Virus record (IMG/VR): IMGVR_UViG_3300033182_000816
Span: 1 to 63,890 of that record
Strand: one strand, 5' to 3'
Length of the DNA stretch: 63,890 bases
Source: a virus
The position numbers were made by a program, and so were the translations under genes. Below, piece by piece: positions 1-7,741 of the stretch; positions within the stretch are counted from its first letter, which is position 1; each line of letters begins with the position of its first letter. Under the pieces are notes generated by a model, which saw only the letters and a list, made by a program, of their open reading frames with translations, was not told the DNA's origin and did no database searches.

Positions 1-1254
1 AGCATCGTAATGAATATCCCAGGTGCCGGTGGCGCTGCCGCAACAATGATTGACGGGTTTCCTATGTCAAGACGCGGCGAGGCAGCGAGAGCATTAAGTG
101 CCGCGATATCAACAAGTTGGATTAATGGTTTGATCTGGGGTTTGTTGGTATTTTTGTTTTTACCTTACTATACACAGATAGTACTGTATTTTGGAACTAA
201 AGAAATGTTTACGTTCCTGATATTTGCTATGACGTGTGTAGTGTTTATTAGTAGCAAATACTATGTGCGCGGATTCATTGCTCTTGTAGCAGGTTTCCTT
301 GTAGGACATATTGGTATGGATCCGGATACGGCTGCTCCACGATGGACTATGGGTTGGGATTACTTAGGTGAAGGGATCCAACTTATTCCAGTAATGGCAG
401 GTGTATTAGCGTTCCCAGAGTTGTTAAGTGCCTTGTTTATGAAAGCAGAGCATATTAAAATTGACAACAAAACTATTAGACACCAACTTTGGCAAGGTAT
501 CAAGGACAGTTGGAAGTACAAGTGGGATGGTGCGAGAGGCGGCTTTATTGGTGGCTTCATAGGACTTATTCCAGGTATTGGTGGCAACATTGCTGACTGG
601 TTTGCGTATTCGCAAACAGCCGCTGCCGCTGGTAGTAAGGATCCAATTGGACAAGGCAACGTGCGAGGTGTCGTAGGTTGCGAAGGTGCTAATAACGCAC
701 AAAAGGCAACATCATATGTACCAACTATACTGTTTGGTATTCCAGGTGCTCCTTTTGAAGTTATTGTTATGGGCTTATTAATGTATGTAGGCCTTGAGTT
801 AGGTACTCCGGCAGTGTTAGCAGACGAGAAGTTTTTTGATCATTTGCTTTCAAGTTATTTGTGGAGTATTGTTATTATCTTACCTATTGCGTATGGTTTC
901 ATTCGTTATGCGGTTAAGATTACAAACATTCCATTCCAGTGGTACTTTTGGCCTATCTTAGCAAGTTTAATTTGGTCAAGTGTACAGTATACTGGCTTGT
1001 GGGAAGATTACGCTATGTTCGCAATCTGCGCACTTGTTGGATTAGGCCTAAAGGCCTTTAAGTTTAGTCGTGTAAGTTTCTTAATTGGATTTATTCTTTC
1101 AGCACGTATAGAATCCAGTTATGTACAATTTACAGGACTTTACGAATGGCAAGATCTATTAACCAGTCCTCTTGCGCTGGCATTTGTAGTTCTCGCTGTA
1201 GCCGCTGCCTACTGGGGAGCATTTATTAATAAAGCAAGAATTGACTTTGTATAG
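1..1254 (+). CDS. tctA: Tripartite tricarboxylate transporter, large permease subunit (TctA family), 5' truncated
   Basis: This is a multi-pass inner-membrane permease of the TctA family, which imports di- or tricarboxylates with a small membrane subunit (TctB) and a periplasmic receptor (TctC). The frame is open to base 1 (codons Ser-Ile-Val precede the first Met at base 10), so roughly the first 90 residues of a normal TctA lie outside the window. Two family signatures are visible: an NIPG...DGFPM stretch at the truncated start, and a GLIPGIGG...GANNAQ...LFGIPGAP block near the middle. At least eight hydrophobic segments follow one another. The TctC-type gene starts 9 bases downstream after AGGAGA. 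No tctB is seen; it could lie upstream. Family assignment is strong; the transported substrate is unknown. Confidence 0.9.
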   Translation, partial: SIVMNIPGAGGAAATMIDGFPMSRRGEAARALSAAISTSWINGLIWGLLVFLFLPYYTQIVLYFGTKEMFTFLIFAMTCVVFISSKYYVRGFIALVAGFLVGHIGMDPDTAAPRWTMGWDYLGEGIQLIPVMAGVLAFPELLSALFMKAEHIKIDNKTIRHQLWQGIKDSWKYKWDGARGGFIGGFIGLIPGIGGNIADWFAYSQTAAAAGSKDPIGQGNVRGVVGCEGANNAQKATSYVPTILFGIPGAPFEVIVMGLLMYVGLELGTPAVLADEKFFDHLLSSYLWSIVIILPIAYGFIRYAVKITNIPFQWYFWPILASLIWSSVQYTGLWEDYAMFAICALVGLGLKAFKFSRVSFLIGFILSARIESSYVQFTGLYEWQDLLTSPLALAFVVLAVAAAYWGAFINKARIDFV

Positions 1255-1263
1255 GAGAAAATA

Positions 1264-2391
1264 ATGAAGAAGTTAATTATGGGTTTGGTAGCATCCGTAA
1301 TCATCGCTACTCCGGCATTAGCCGATTATACGTTTATTGTTCCGCAGAAGCCTGGTTCAGGTACAAGTGTGTGGACTTCAATCGTAGCAAAAGAACTTGA
1401 AAAGCACTTAGGTGAGCCTATCAAGATCGTACACATTCCTGGTGCAAACGATATTCCAGGTTTTAATAAGTTCCACAACGAACTACAAAACGACGAAAAG
1501 ACCGTAATGGTATCACACGGTGGTAATGGTGTTTCTTACTTAGTTGACCAAGTTGACTATGACTATTATCAGTATGATCCAATTGGTATGATGAACTTGA
1601 CTATTATTAATGGTCATCGTGTAGAAGTTGATCCTTACAAAGAAAAGATCATTTTCTCAGCAGGTTCTGGTATGAACCCAGATATGATGGCACACATCTT
1701 GTTGAAAGGTGGTCCTGGTCTAACTATGGCTCGTGCTAAAGAAATCTTTGAAAATGATTATAACTTTGTTAAAGGTATGAGCGGTGGCGAAAGACGTCTT
1801 GGTTTCCAACGTGGCGAACTAAACGTTACTCGTGAGTCTACAGCGGCTTATAACAAGTACTACACTGGCAAAGACTACTCTAAGGTATGGTTCTCACAAG
1901 GTGTATACAACTTAGAAACTGGTCTTGTTGACAAAGATCCTAACTGGCCTAACCAATCAATCCACGAAGTGTTTGAACAAAAGTGGGGCGAGAAGCCAAG
2001 TGGTGAGTTCTGGGACGCATTTGTACTTGTTCGTAACTTCCGTGACGTAATGCAGAAAGCACTATGGACTAAAGCAAACAACCCTAACACTCCTGCGTTA
2101 GTTGCAGCATTTAAGAAAATGGCAGCAGACCCAGAGTCAATGGAAAAGATTTACGTTAAGACTGGTAAGTATGATTGGATCATCGGCGACGATATGAAGA
2201 AAGCACTTACTCAACTACGTGGTCAGATCCAGCCTACCACTTATGCTAACTTAGTAGACTTCCTACAATTTACTGGTAAGCCAGCAGTGTACAAAGAAGC
2301 ACTTGCAGGCGCTAAACCTCAAGCAACAGTTGCAGAAGAAAAAAGTTTAGCAGAGACTGCAATCGATAAAGTGTACGGCTGGTTTAAATGA
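1264..2391 (+). CDS. tctC: Periplasmic tricarboxylate-binding receptor (TctC/Bug family)
   Basis: This is the extracytoplasmic solute receptor that would deliver a carboxylate to the TctA permease encoded just upstream. Residues 1-20 form a clear signal peptide (MKK, hydrophobic core, ending TPALA before Asp), so export to the periplasm is expected. The mature protein has the Bug-type layout, with an early VPQKPGSGT segment and a middle GxRRLGFQRGELN stretch that resembles the ligand-proximal loop of TctC proteins. At 375 residues it is longer than the usual 320 or so. The start follows AGGAGAAAATA. The stop overlaps the start of the next phage gene as ATGA, which ties the transporter genes to the phage operon and argues against flanking host DNA. 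Ligand unknown. Confidence 0.8.
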   Translation: MKKLIMGLVASVIIATPALADYTFIVPQKPGSGTSVWTSIVAKELEKHLGEPIKIVHIPGANDIPGFNKFHNELQNDEKTVMVSHGGNGVSYLVDQVDYDYYQYDPIGMMNLTIINGHRVEVDPYKEKIIFSAGSGMNPDMMAHILLKGGPGLTMARAKEIFENDYNFVKGMSGGERRLGFQRGELNVTRESTAAYNKYYTGKDYSKVWFSQGVYNLETGLVDKDPNWPNQSIHEVFEQKWGEKPSGEFWDAFVLVRNFRDVMQKALWTKANNPNTPALVAAFKKMAADPESMEKIYVKTGKYDWIIGDDMKKALTQLRGQIQPTTYANLVDFLQFTGKPAVYKEALAGAKPQATVAEEKSLAETAIDKVYGWFK

Positions 2392-3014
2392 AACCAACGC
2401 TGGTCATTATGACCGGTCCTCAGGGTTCAGGTAATCATCTTTTCAGTAAGGTGCTTGCTTTGAACCCTGAAATACAAGGCTGGCAAGGTTTGCTAAATTC
2501 TTATTGGATAGGACACGATAAAGAGCCGTTTTCCAAATATTGGAAATATCCAAACGAGTTAGCAAACTTTGACTGGTCTACTCATAAGGTTTTTGTTGCG
2601 AGCATAAGTTGTCCATATATAGACAACGGAGAAGTAACAGAGCCCAATTATAAAGATTTTATACAAGAAGCAAAGAAACACGCTAACGTAAAAATACTTA
2701 TAATTGGACGAGATCAAAACATACTCAACCATCAACAAACACGAGTTCGTAAATCAAACACAACTCACATATTCAAACAAAACATTCCAATCTTATTAAG
2801 TAATGATGCATTGTTTATTTCGCAAGAACTGCTGTATTTGTACAGACTTGAATACTTGAACTATATTGAGGATTATCTCTGCGTAGAGCGCACTACACAC
2901 AGCGACAGGGTAGAGAAAATACTGGAGTCCGATGCAAATAAAAAATACATTAAACCAATAGAAGAATTTTGGTTAGACGAGGAAGTCAAAAAGGCATCAC
3001 AGAAGAGGATTTAA
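2388..3014 (+). CDS. P-loop protein, sulfotransferase-like
   Basis: This 208-residue cytoplasmic protein begins with a beta strand followed by GPQGSGNHLF (residues 9-18), a P-loop or PAPS-binding type motif as in sulfotransferase-family proteins. A later strand reads KILIIGRDQN, where sulfotransferases carry the 3'-phosphate-binding Arg. It is the first of about nine proteins of this general build in the island. Its start overlaps the tctC stop (ATGA) and its stop overlaps the next start (TAATG), so it is translated within one operon. Sulfate or phosphate transfer is a guess from the fold; the acceptor is unknown. Confidence 0.6.
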   Translation: MKPTLVIMTGPQGSGNHLFSKVLALNPEIQGWQGLLNSYWIGHDKEPFSKYWKYPNELANFDWSTHKVFVASISCPYIDNGEVTEPNYKDFIQEAKKHANVKILIIGRDQNILNHQQTRVRKSNTTHIFKQNIPILLSNDALFISQELLYLYRLEYLNYIEDYLCVERTTHSDRVEKILESDANKKYIKPIEEFWLDEEVKKASQKRI

Positions 3015-3238
3015 TGAATCACATTATTTTTATTAAATATGCCAGTGCATTAACAATTTTATGCGCAATGGTATTACACGTTCAAGGAATTACTCCTTGG
3101 AACAGTTTTTTACAAATTGCTGGAGCAATAGGCTGGGTATATGTTGGCTATCGTTGGAATGAAAAAGCCATTATACTAAACTTCCTACCTCAATTGTTTA
3201 TTATCATCCCAACTCTAATTTATATGTATTATTTGTAG
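3014..3238 (+). CDS. Small integral membrane protein, 74 aa
   Basis: I do not recognise the family. The 74-residue product is almost entirely hydrophobic, with about three predicted membrane segments separated by short polar turns (a GYRWNEK loop in the middle). The start was placed at the ATG that overlaps the previous stop as TAATG, preceded by AGAGGA; an upstream in-frame start would overlap the previous gene without a ribosome site. It lies between a P-loop protein and an oxygenase. Its role may be membrane anchoring or lipid-related, which is speculative. Confidence 0.65.
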   Translation: MNHIIFIKYASALTILCAMVLHVQGITPWNSFLQIAGAIGWVYVGYRWNEKAIILNFLPQLFIIIPTLIYMYYL

Positions 3239-3239
3239 G

Positions 3240-3246
3240 GTAAATA
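3240..3246 (+). promoter_or_regulatory. T4-late-type promoter element, 4 nt from the start codon
   Basis: GTAAATA is followed by four bases and then the ATG of the oxygenase gene at 3251. If it acts as a T4 late -10 element, transcription would begin within a base or two of the ATG, giving a leaderless or nearly leaderless mRNA. The same arrangement recurs at several other genes here. Confidence 0.5.
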
Positions 3247-3250
3247 CGAT

Positions 3251-3901
3251 ATGGAAAAAAGTAATTGGGAAATACAAAAATCAAAATCATCTTATCACTT
3301 TGATAATAACATAATCGACGAACGCTACGATTGTGTTCGCGAATTAGGCAGATTTAATGGGGTCTGGCAAGACGAAATTGATCAAGTTTTAAAAAGTGCA
3401 AGACCAGTGTCTTGGAGAAATAGGTCAAAAACTGGTAACCCTAACAGACTTGTTAGAGCGGAAGAATATGACTTAGAAGCAGCAGGAGCAGATCCTAATA
3501 TGATTATTTCTAATTTGGAATATAATCTCACTCCAACATTCCAAAAAATGGTTGCTGTTATCGGATTAGACAATGTTGAAAGTCGCATACACGTTCAATG
3601 GCCTGGTCAGGTTTTTACAAAACACATTGATAAGTTAGAAAAATATTGCCCAGAAGATCCAAGTAGGGTAATGCGTATTGTGGTTATGTTAACTGACTGG
3701 GATCAAGGACATTACAATCAATACGGTAACTTTACATATGAACATTGGAAGGCCGGTGATATACATACATTTGATTGGATGAATGTTCCGCATAGTTCAG
3801 CAAACTCAGGACTTACTCCAAGAGTTAGTTTACTAACAACTGGAATTATATCAGAAACGACAAGAAAGTTACTTTCGGGGAATTGGAGTCTTGACATCTA
3901 A
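3251..3901 (+). CDS. Fe(II)/2-oxoglutarate-dependent oxygenase, island paralog A
   Basis: Probable non-haem iron hydroxylase with a double-stranded beta-helix core. The facial triad is visible: HxD at His125 and Asp127 (within FTKHIDKL), and the distal His181 in a DWMNVPHSSAN segment. Arg191, ten residues further on, is placed to bind 2-oxoglutarate. A TDWDxGH segment (about 148-154) and the DWxxMPHxxAN segment are shared with the larger products at 7738 and 10719, so the three are paralogs; this is the short form (216 aa). There is no ribosome site, but a late promoter element sits 4 nt upstream. It overlaps the next gene by 11 bases. The substrate, small molecule or protein side chain, is unknown. 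Confidence 0.8.
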   Translation: MEKSNWEIQKSKSSYHFDNNIIDERYDCVRELGRFNGVWQDEIDQVLKSARPVSWRNRSKTGNPNRLVRAEEYDLEAAGADPNMIISNLEYNLTPTFQKMVAVIGLDNVESRIHVQWPGQVFTKHIDKLEKYCPEDPSRVMRIVVMLTDWDQGHYNQYGNFTYEHWKAGDIHTFDWMNVPHSSANSGLTPRVSLLTTGIISETTRKLLSGNWSLDI

Positions 3902-4406
3902 AATTACTTTTGTTGTTGGAGCACTCGGTGAAGGGAGAGAAAATTATGCTAAACTAATCTCCAAGCAACGTACCGGTACACGATTAAGATCTATTGGATC
4001 GTTATCTTGTTTAGATAACTGGGGAGGTATTTCTGCCTTAACATTAGAATTTTGTTTAGAAGAAATACATCAAGGTTTAACACACCGAGTCGGCAATAGA
4101 CAGAAACTGCTTAACGAAGTTATTTTTAATGGAGTAGGTATATCGATGTATATTAATGAACTTATAGAAATGTTTCCTAAATCTTCTATACATCTGGTTA
4201 GAAGCGATACCTGTAAGTTTGATACAAGCGTTTTGTGGAAAGAAAAAATCCTTATGACAACAGACGATATTACAGACGAGTGGGTTTACAATAACAATAA
4301 ATCAGTGAAAGATTTTATACAGAAATTTGCCAATGATCACTCGTTAAAATGGACTAAGATTGACAACATACCCGAAGATGCAGAGGTTGCCATCTATGGA
4401 GAATAA
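3891..4406 (+). CDS. P-loop-like protein with GVGIS motif, paralog 1
   Basis: The 171-residue product starts at a TTG inside the end of the oxygenase gene. An N-terminal strand leads into GALGEGRENY, a degenerate P-loop. Residues about 83-97 carry FNGVGIS followed by a helix and a Pro at the end (EMFPKS). The same FxGVGIS-helix-P block occurs in the product at 10175, so the two are paralogs. Both sit beside a methyltransferase and an oxygenase of matching sister families. Function is unknown; a transferase or kinase-like nucleotide-binding role is plausible from the fold only. Confidence 0.55.
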   Translation: MTSKITFVVGALGEGRENYAKLISKQRTGTRLRSIGSLSCLDNWGGISALTLEFCLEEIHQGLTHRVGNRQKLLNEVIFNGVGISMYINELIEMFPKSSIHLVRSDTCKFDTSVLWKEKILMTTDDITDEWVYNNNKSVKDFIQKFANDHSLKWTKIDNIPEDAEVAIYGE

Positions 4407-4977
4407 ATCAAGAGCCTTTAGTGATATTCATAAACCTTATATGAATAATCCAAGGACATGGGTTATAGATTATGTTAACCAGTTAAATCCAAACCTTGTT
4501 ATAGACGCAGGTTGCGGAAGGAACCAATATAAGAATAAAATACCTAATCTTATTGGAATAGATCCTGGTGATTATCAAAATGTTGATATGAATGTATCAA
4601 TATTAGATGCTCCGTTTGAACCAGAATGTGCAGACGTAGTTATGGCTATTGGCAGTATACAGTTTGTAAGTTTTAAATTTATTAGACTAAATGTTTCTAA
4701 AATTGTAGATTGGGTAAAACCAAGCGGACATATTGTAATGCGAGTAACTATGAGAACCGACGACACCCTTAAAAGAATACGATTTGACAATAAAGTAAAA
4801 TTAGTTCCATGGACTGAAGAATTGATAAAAGAAATAACAGAACTAAACAATTTAAAATTAGTAGTACAGCCGTTTGAAGAAAAGGTTACTTATTTAAAGA
4901 AACCAGCAAACAATCTTACACGGGTTTATCCTGCAATTAAAAAATACTGGGTATGGCAAAAACCAGAGAGAAAGTAA
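4396..4977 (+). CDS. SAM-dependent methyltransferase-like protein, paralog 1
   Basis: Class I methyltransferase fold. The SAM-binding motif I reads VIDAGCGRNQY (about residues 37-47), followed by IGIDPG for motif II, a SADVVMAIGS-like motif IV, and WVKPSGHIVM for motif V/VI. The ATG at 4396 was chosen because it has CAGAGG upstream and an 11-base overlap with the preceding gene; an earlier ATG would overlap more and lacks a site. It is a clear sister of the product at 9547 (same DAGCG, LIGxD, AxGSxQF and LKPxG pattern). The methyl acceptor is unknown; its operon partners suggest modification of a hydroxylated product. Confidence 0.75.
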   Translation: MENKSRAFSDIHKPYMNNPRTWVIDYVNQLNPNLVIDAGCGRNQYKNKIPNLIGIDPGDYQNVDMNVSILDAPFEPECADVVMAIGSIQFVSFKFIRLNVSKIVDWVKPSGHIVMRVTMRTDDTLKRIRFDNKVKLVPWTEELIKEITELNNLKLVVQPFEEKVTYLKKPANNLTRVYPAIKKYWVWQKPERK

Positions 4978-4980
4978 ATA
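4974..4980 (+). promoter_or_regulatory. T4-late-type promoter element, 5 nt from the start codon
   Basis: GTAAATA, whose TAA is also the stop codon of the methyltransferase, is followed by exactly five bases and the ATG at 4986. With T4-like geometry the first transcribed base would be the A of the ATG. Confidence 0.5.
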
Positions 4981-4985
4981 AAAAT

Positions 4986-5240
4986 ATGCTAAAATGGTTT
5001 AAACAATCGAGAGAACATTTAGACGAAACTGAGTGGACATACTGGCAACACTTAAGACACAGTGTAATGCAGAGTAACCGCTTGGTCGCTACTGCTGTTA
5101 AAAGTTATATCCATGGTGTTTTTCCAATGTGGTTTAAAGCAGATGGTCCTAAAACCGTGTTCCGTATGTACCATCAAATTAAAAGAATACGCCACATTGA
5201 AAAAATGGAAAGAGAAATGAAAGATAGGGGAGAACTATAA
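4986..5240 (+). CDS. Conserved 84-aa protein resembling DUF6356
   Basis: The sequence has the layout I recall for the short DUF6356 family: an N-terminal WFxxSREHLxET segment, an EH-like LRHSV helix, a central SYIHGVFPMWF motif and a GPKTVFRMY tail. It is rich in aromatic and basic residues and the central part is amphipathic or weakly hydrophobic, so membrane association is possible. The ATG at 4986 was preferred over one at 4953 because 4986 lies 5 nt from a TAAATA element and avoids overlap with the previous gene. Function is unknown. Confidence 0.65.
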   Translation: MLKWFKQSREHLDETEWTYWQHLRHSVMQSNRLVATAVKSYIHGVFPMWFKADGPKTVFRMYHQIKRIRHIEKMEREMKDRGEL

Positions 5241-5827
5241 TGGATGTAATGAGTTTACACAGCATTCTCTCATCATACGGCGATGTTGTTGAATTAAATT
5301 ATAAATTTAATAGTGAACAAACCATTAACGAATTAAAACAAATTGAAGATTGGTTGCCGGGCCCAAACGGTAAAACCGCAATCAACTTAACGGGCCCTAT
5401 TGAAGATTTGGGGTTAGATGCTCCGCCCGAAGTTAAACACGCTCGTAACCAACCCTATAATGAAAATTTAGATCGCTGTCCGAGCATTGTAAAGTTTTTT
5501 GATAAGTGGACTGAGTTAGCACGTTGTAGAGTTGCTACTATGAATAAAGGTAGTTTTTTTAGATTGCATAGAGATGCCTATCGACTAAACGATCAATTTA
5601 GAATTTTTATTCCGTTAAACAAAACAGACGATGACGATTGGGTATTTCTATACGATGGTAAAATACAACGATTTAAGCCTGGTGTTCCATACATTTTAAA
5701 TACACGAAAGGTACACGGAAGTTTTGCTATGGCTGACGACATATATCACGTACTTATGAGTGTTTATCTAAACGAACGTAATTTAAAAACTATCGCTCGT
5801 ATGCTTCCAAACTGCGAGGAAAACTAA
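5240..5827 (+). CDS. Aspartyl/asparaginyl beta-hydroxylase-like oxygenase 1
   Basis: 195-residue protein resembling the Asp/Asn beta-hydroxylase branch of Fe(II)/2-oxoglutarate oxygenases. The core reads GSFFRLHRD (HxD iron ligands), then FRIFIPLN, a DGKIQRFKPG strand-turn, and a distal NTRKVHGSF that supplies the second His. A final HVLMSVYLNE strand replaces the usual RIHLxxD, so the 2-oxoglutarate contact is less obvious. It overlaps both neighbours by one base (TAATG). The next gene is a paralog in tandem. Confidence 0.7.
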   Translation: MDVMSLHSILSSYGDVVELNYKFNSEQTINELKQIEDWLPGPNGKTAINLTGPIEDLGLDAPPEVKHARNQPYNENLDRCPSIVKFFDKWTELARCRVATMNKGSFFRLHRDAYRLNDQFRIFIPLNKTDDDDWVFLYDGKIQRFKPGVPYILNTRKVHGSFAMADDIYHVLMSVYLNERNLKTIARMLPNCEEN

Positions 5828-6348
5828 TGGCATCTGCAAACGAAATACATACTAAGTTTGGTAATGTTTTTGCTATGAACATTTTTGCACCTCTTGAAGA
5901 TGTGCATACCAATTTAATTGACCAAGAACGTTACAGAGGCCATCTTGGAAACAAAGTTGCATATCGTTATATTAAAGCACCAGAGAGTTGGGGTATACAA
6001 GGAAAGCACCAAAAAGCAGTACACGTTGAACTGAATGCAGGAAGTTTCTTTGCTCCGCATAGAGATTTCTTTGGTAATACAAATTCGCGCTGGTTACGTT
6101 TAAATTGTTTTGCTAACCATAGTCACCCCGAAGAATGTACATACGTTGTAGATGGACAAATACAACATTTTAGGTCAGGGCAATGGATGTGCGTGAATAC
6201 ATCGTTGGTTCATTATAGTTTTACATTTAAAGACAATACAGTGCATTATATTGTAGATGTTGACATAAGTGATAGAGATACTCTCGATTGGTTTTTAAGT
6301 AACATCGAACACTGTCAGAGACCAAAAGGTGCTGAAGGTTATAAATGA
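5827..6348 (+). CDS. Aspartyl/asparaginyl beta-hydroxylase-like oxygenase 2
   Basis: Tandem paralog of the preceding gene (173 aa). It keeps GSFFAPHRD with the HxD iron ligands, a WLRLNCF strand, DGQIQHFRSG, and a distal TSLVHYSF that supplies the second His. The C-terminal strand HYIVDVDISDRD is closer to the canonical family ending than in paralog 1. Start and stop overlap the neighbours (TAATG before, ATGA after). Substrate unknown; two adjacent diverged copies suggest two sequential or two alternative hydroxylation targets. Confidence 0.7.
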   Translation: MASANEIHTKFGNVFAMNIFAPLEDVHTNLIDQERYRGHLGNKVAYRYIKAPESWGIQGKHQKAVHVELNAGSFFAPHRDFFGNTNSRWLRLNCFANHSHPEECTYVVDGQIQHFRSGQWMCVNTSLVHYSFTFKDNTVHYIVDVDISDRDTLDWFLSNIEHCQRPKGAEGYK

Positions 6349-7040
6349 AATGTTTAACAGTAGTTGTTGCAATGAGCGGGCACGGTGGACACGGCCTTGC
6401 GAGAAAAATTGCTGAAGGGAATCCAGACTATCGTTGGTACGATCACCCAAGAAACAACCCAGATCACCCCAGACACTTTCCAGAATTAGATTTAGCACAA
6501 AATCATTTTAGAAAACGGTTTGCAGATAACAGTGTGTTACCTCACCTCTTTGATAGAATTGAAAGTTTAGTAACTAACTTAGATGAATATTACAATATAG
6601 CATCATTAGAAATAGAAAAATTAAGTCAAGGTAAAAAACTTATTTACGTGTGTCACGATACACCAAAGCATATCAAAGAACGGTTTCCTGAAGCAACTGT
6701 TGTACAAATATTACCAACATCTAACATTTTAGAAAATGTAATTGATAGACACATGATTACTCACATGGAATATCCTGTACAAACTGGCTTACACAAAATA
6801 GAAAATAGAAGACATTTATTAAACAATCTATACTGGGAAATGAATAATTGGAGTATGTCAACTGACCATCCAAGTTTAACAAATTTCCGCAAATATTACT
6901 ACGACAAAACCACAGAAGAAGTCACATCCGACGAGAGAGGCTTCCAACGAGAGTTATATACTAAGCAACTTGAAACAACAGAATATGCTGATGTTTCCGT
7001 AATAGTTGAAACTGTTGAAGAGGCTTTAGAACAATTCTAA
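6345..7040 (+). CDS. P-loop/sulfotransferase-like protein
   Basis: 231 residues. An N-terminal strand is followed by AMSGHGGHGLAR (residues 9-20), a Gly-rich loop in the P-loop position. In the middle is a CHDTPKHIKERFPEAT segment; the minus-strand gene at 14239 carries a matching HDSPDYIASRFPNA, so these two are relatives. No convincing catalytic residue can be named. Overlaps of 4 and 1 bases with its neighbours place it in one operon between two hydroxylases and a GAPGS-type P-loop gene. Confidence 0.55.
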   Translation: MKCLTVVVAMSGHGGHGLARKIAEGNPDYRWYDHPRNNPDHPRHFPELDLAQNHFRKRFADNSVLPHLFDRIESLVTNLDEYYNIASLEIEKLSQGKKLIYVCHDTPKHIKERFPEATVVQILPTSNILENVIDRHMITHMEYPVQTGLHKIENRRHLLNNLYWEMNNWSMSTDHPSLTNFRKYYYDKTTEEVTSDERGFQRELYTKQLETTEYADVSVIVETVEEALEQF

Positions 7041-7741
7041 TGATTGATGAAAGTAAAATAATTTTTTATACAGGTGCTCCGGGGAGTAAATGGAGTGCTA
7101 CTGCTCATTTGATTTCTTTCAATGAAAAGTACCCTATTAACAAATCAGATTATAATGACGATCGTTATTATTTCCATGACGATGTAGGTGTTGCACATCA
7201 CGGCGCTTATTGGGGACCCGGTAATGGTTTTGGTGAAAACTTCCATCAATTGCATACAATGTCTAAAAATGAAATCATTAATGAGATTGAAAAACCATAT
7301 GACGATAAAAACTGGGAACAATATAGATTGATAAAATGTCATCATTTTAGTTCTCAACTTGATTATATTAAAGAAACATTTCCCACAAGTAAAATTATCA
7401 TTGTACTGCGTCCTGACATTCAGTGTTATCGAGGATGGTTAGGTGCTGGCGGGTTTGATAAAATTTCTTACCCAGACTATAAAGCATTTTATAAGAATAG
7501 AGAAACAATGGAAGAATTATTAGTTGAAGAAAACACAGCAGCGAAACAATTCATCCACGATAATGATTTAGACATACACGTTATACGTGAAAAGTATTGG
7601 AGAGACTTTTGGGGCATTGAACGTAATACTGACGAGATTGATACATACATTCGTTCAGTTGAAATGCGACAAACAAGAGGTAAGGCAAGACTGAACTACG
7701 ATGCATTAATCGCACATTATAATTTTGAGGATTTAAAATGA
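7040..7741 (+). CDS. Sulfotransferase-like P-loop protein (GAPGS type), paralog 1
   Basis: The 233-residue product opens with a strand and TGAPGSKWSAT (about residues 11-21), close to the PAPS 5'-phosphosulfate loop of sulfotransferases. A later KIIIVLRPDIQCYRGW segment matches the position of the 3'-phosphate-binding Arg and helix. A GxxxGPGNGFGENF stretch and KCHHFS lie between. It is a paralog of the product at 11675 (GAPGSAWS, a GxYFGPxxEFGExF block, LLVWREP). Each of the two is adjacent to a long oxygenase (7738 and 10719). Sulfation of a hydroxyl made by the oxygenase is an attractive but untested idea. Confidence 0.6.
   Translation: MIDESKIIFYTGAPGSKWSATAHLISFNEKYPINKSDYNDDRYYFHDDVGVAHHGAYWGPGNGFGENFHQLHTMSKNEIINEIEKPYDDKNWEQYRLIKCHHFSSQLDYIKETFPTSKIIIVLRPDIQCYRGWLGAGGFDKISYPDYKAFYKNRETMEELLVEENTAAKQFIHDNDLDIHVIREKYWRDFWGIERNTDEIDTYIRSVEMRQTRGKARLNYDALIAHYNFEDLK

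Noticed and set aside
10-1254. Treating the ATG at base 10 as the true start of the TctA gene
   Set aside because: The frame is open through base 1 and the first visible motif belongs to the interior of TctA proteins, so the gene is cut by the window edge.
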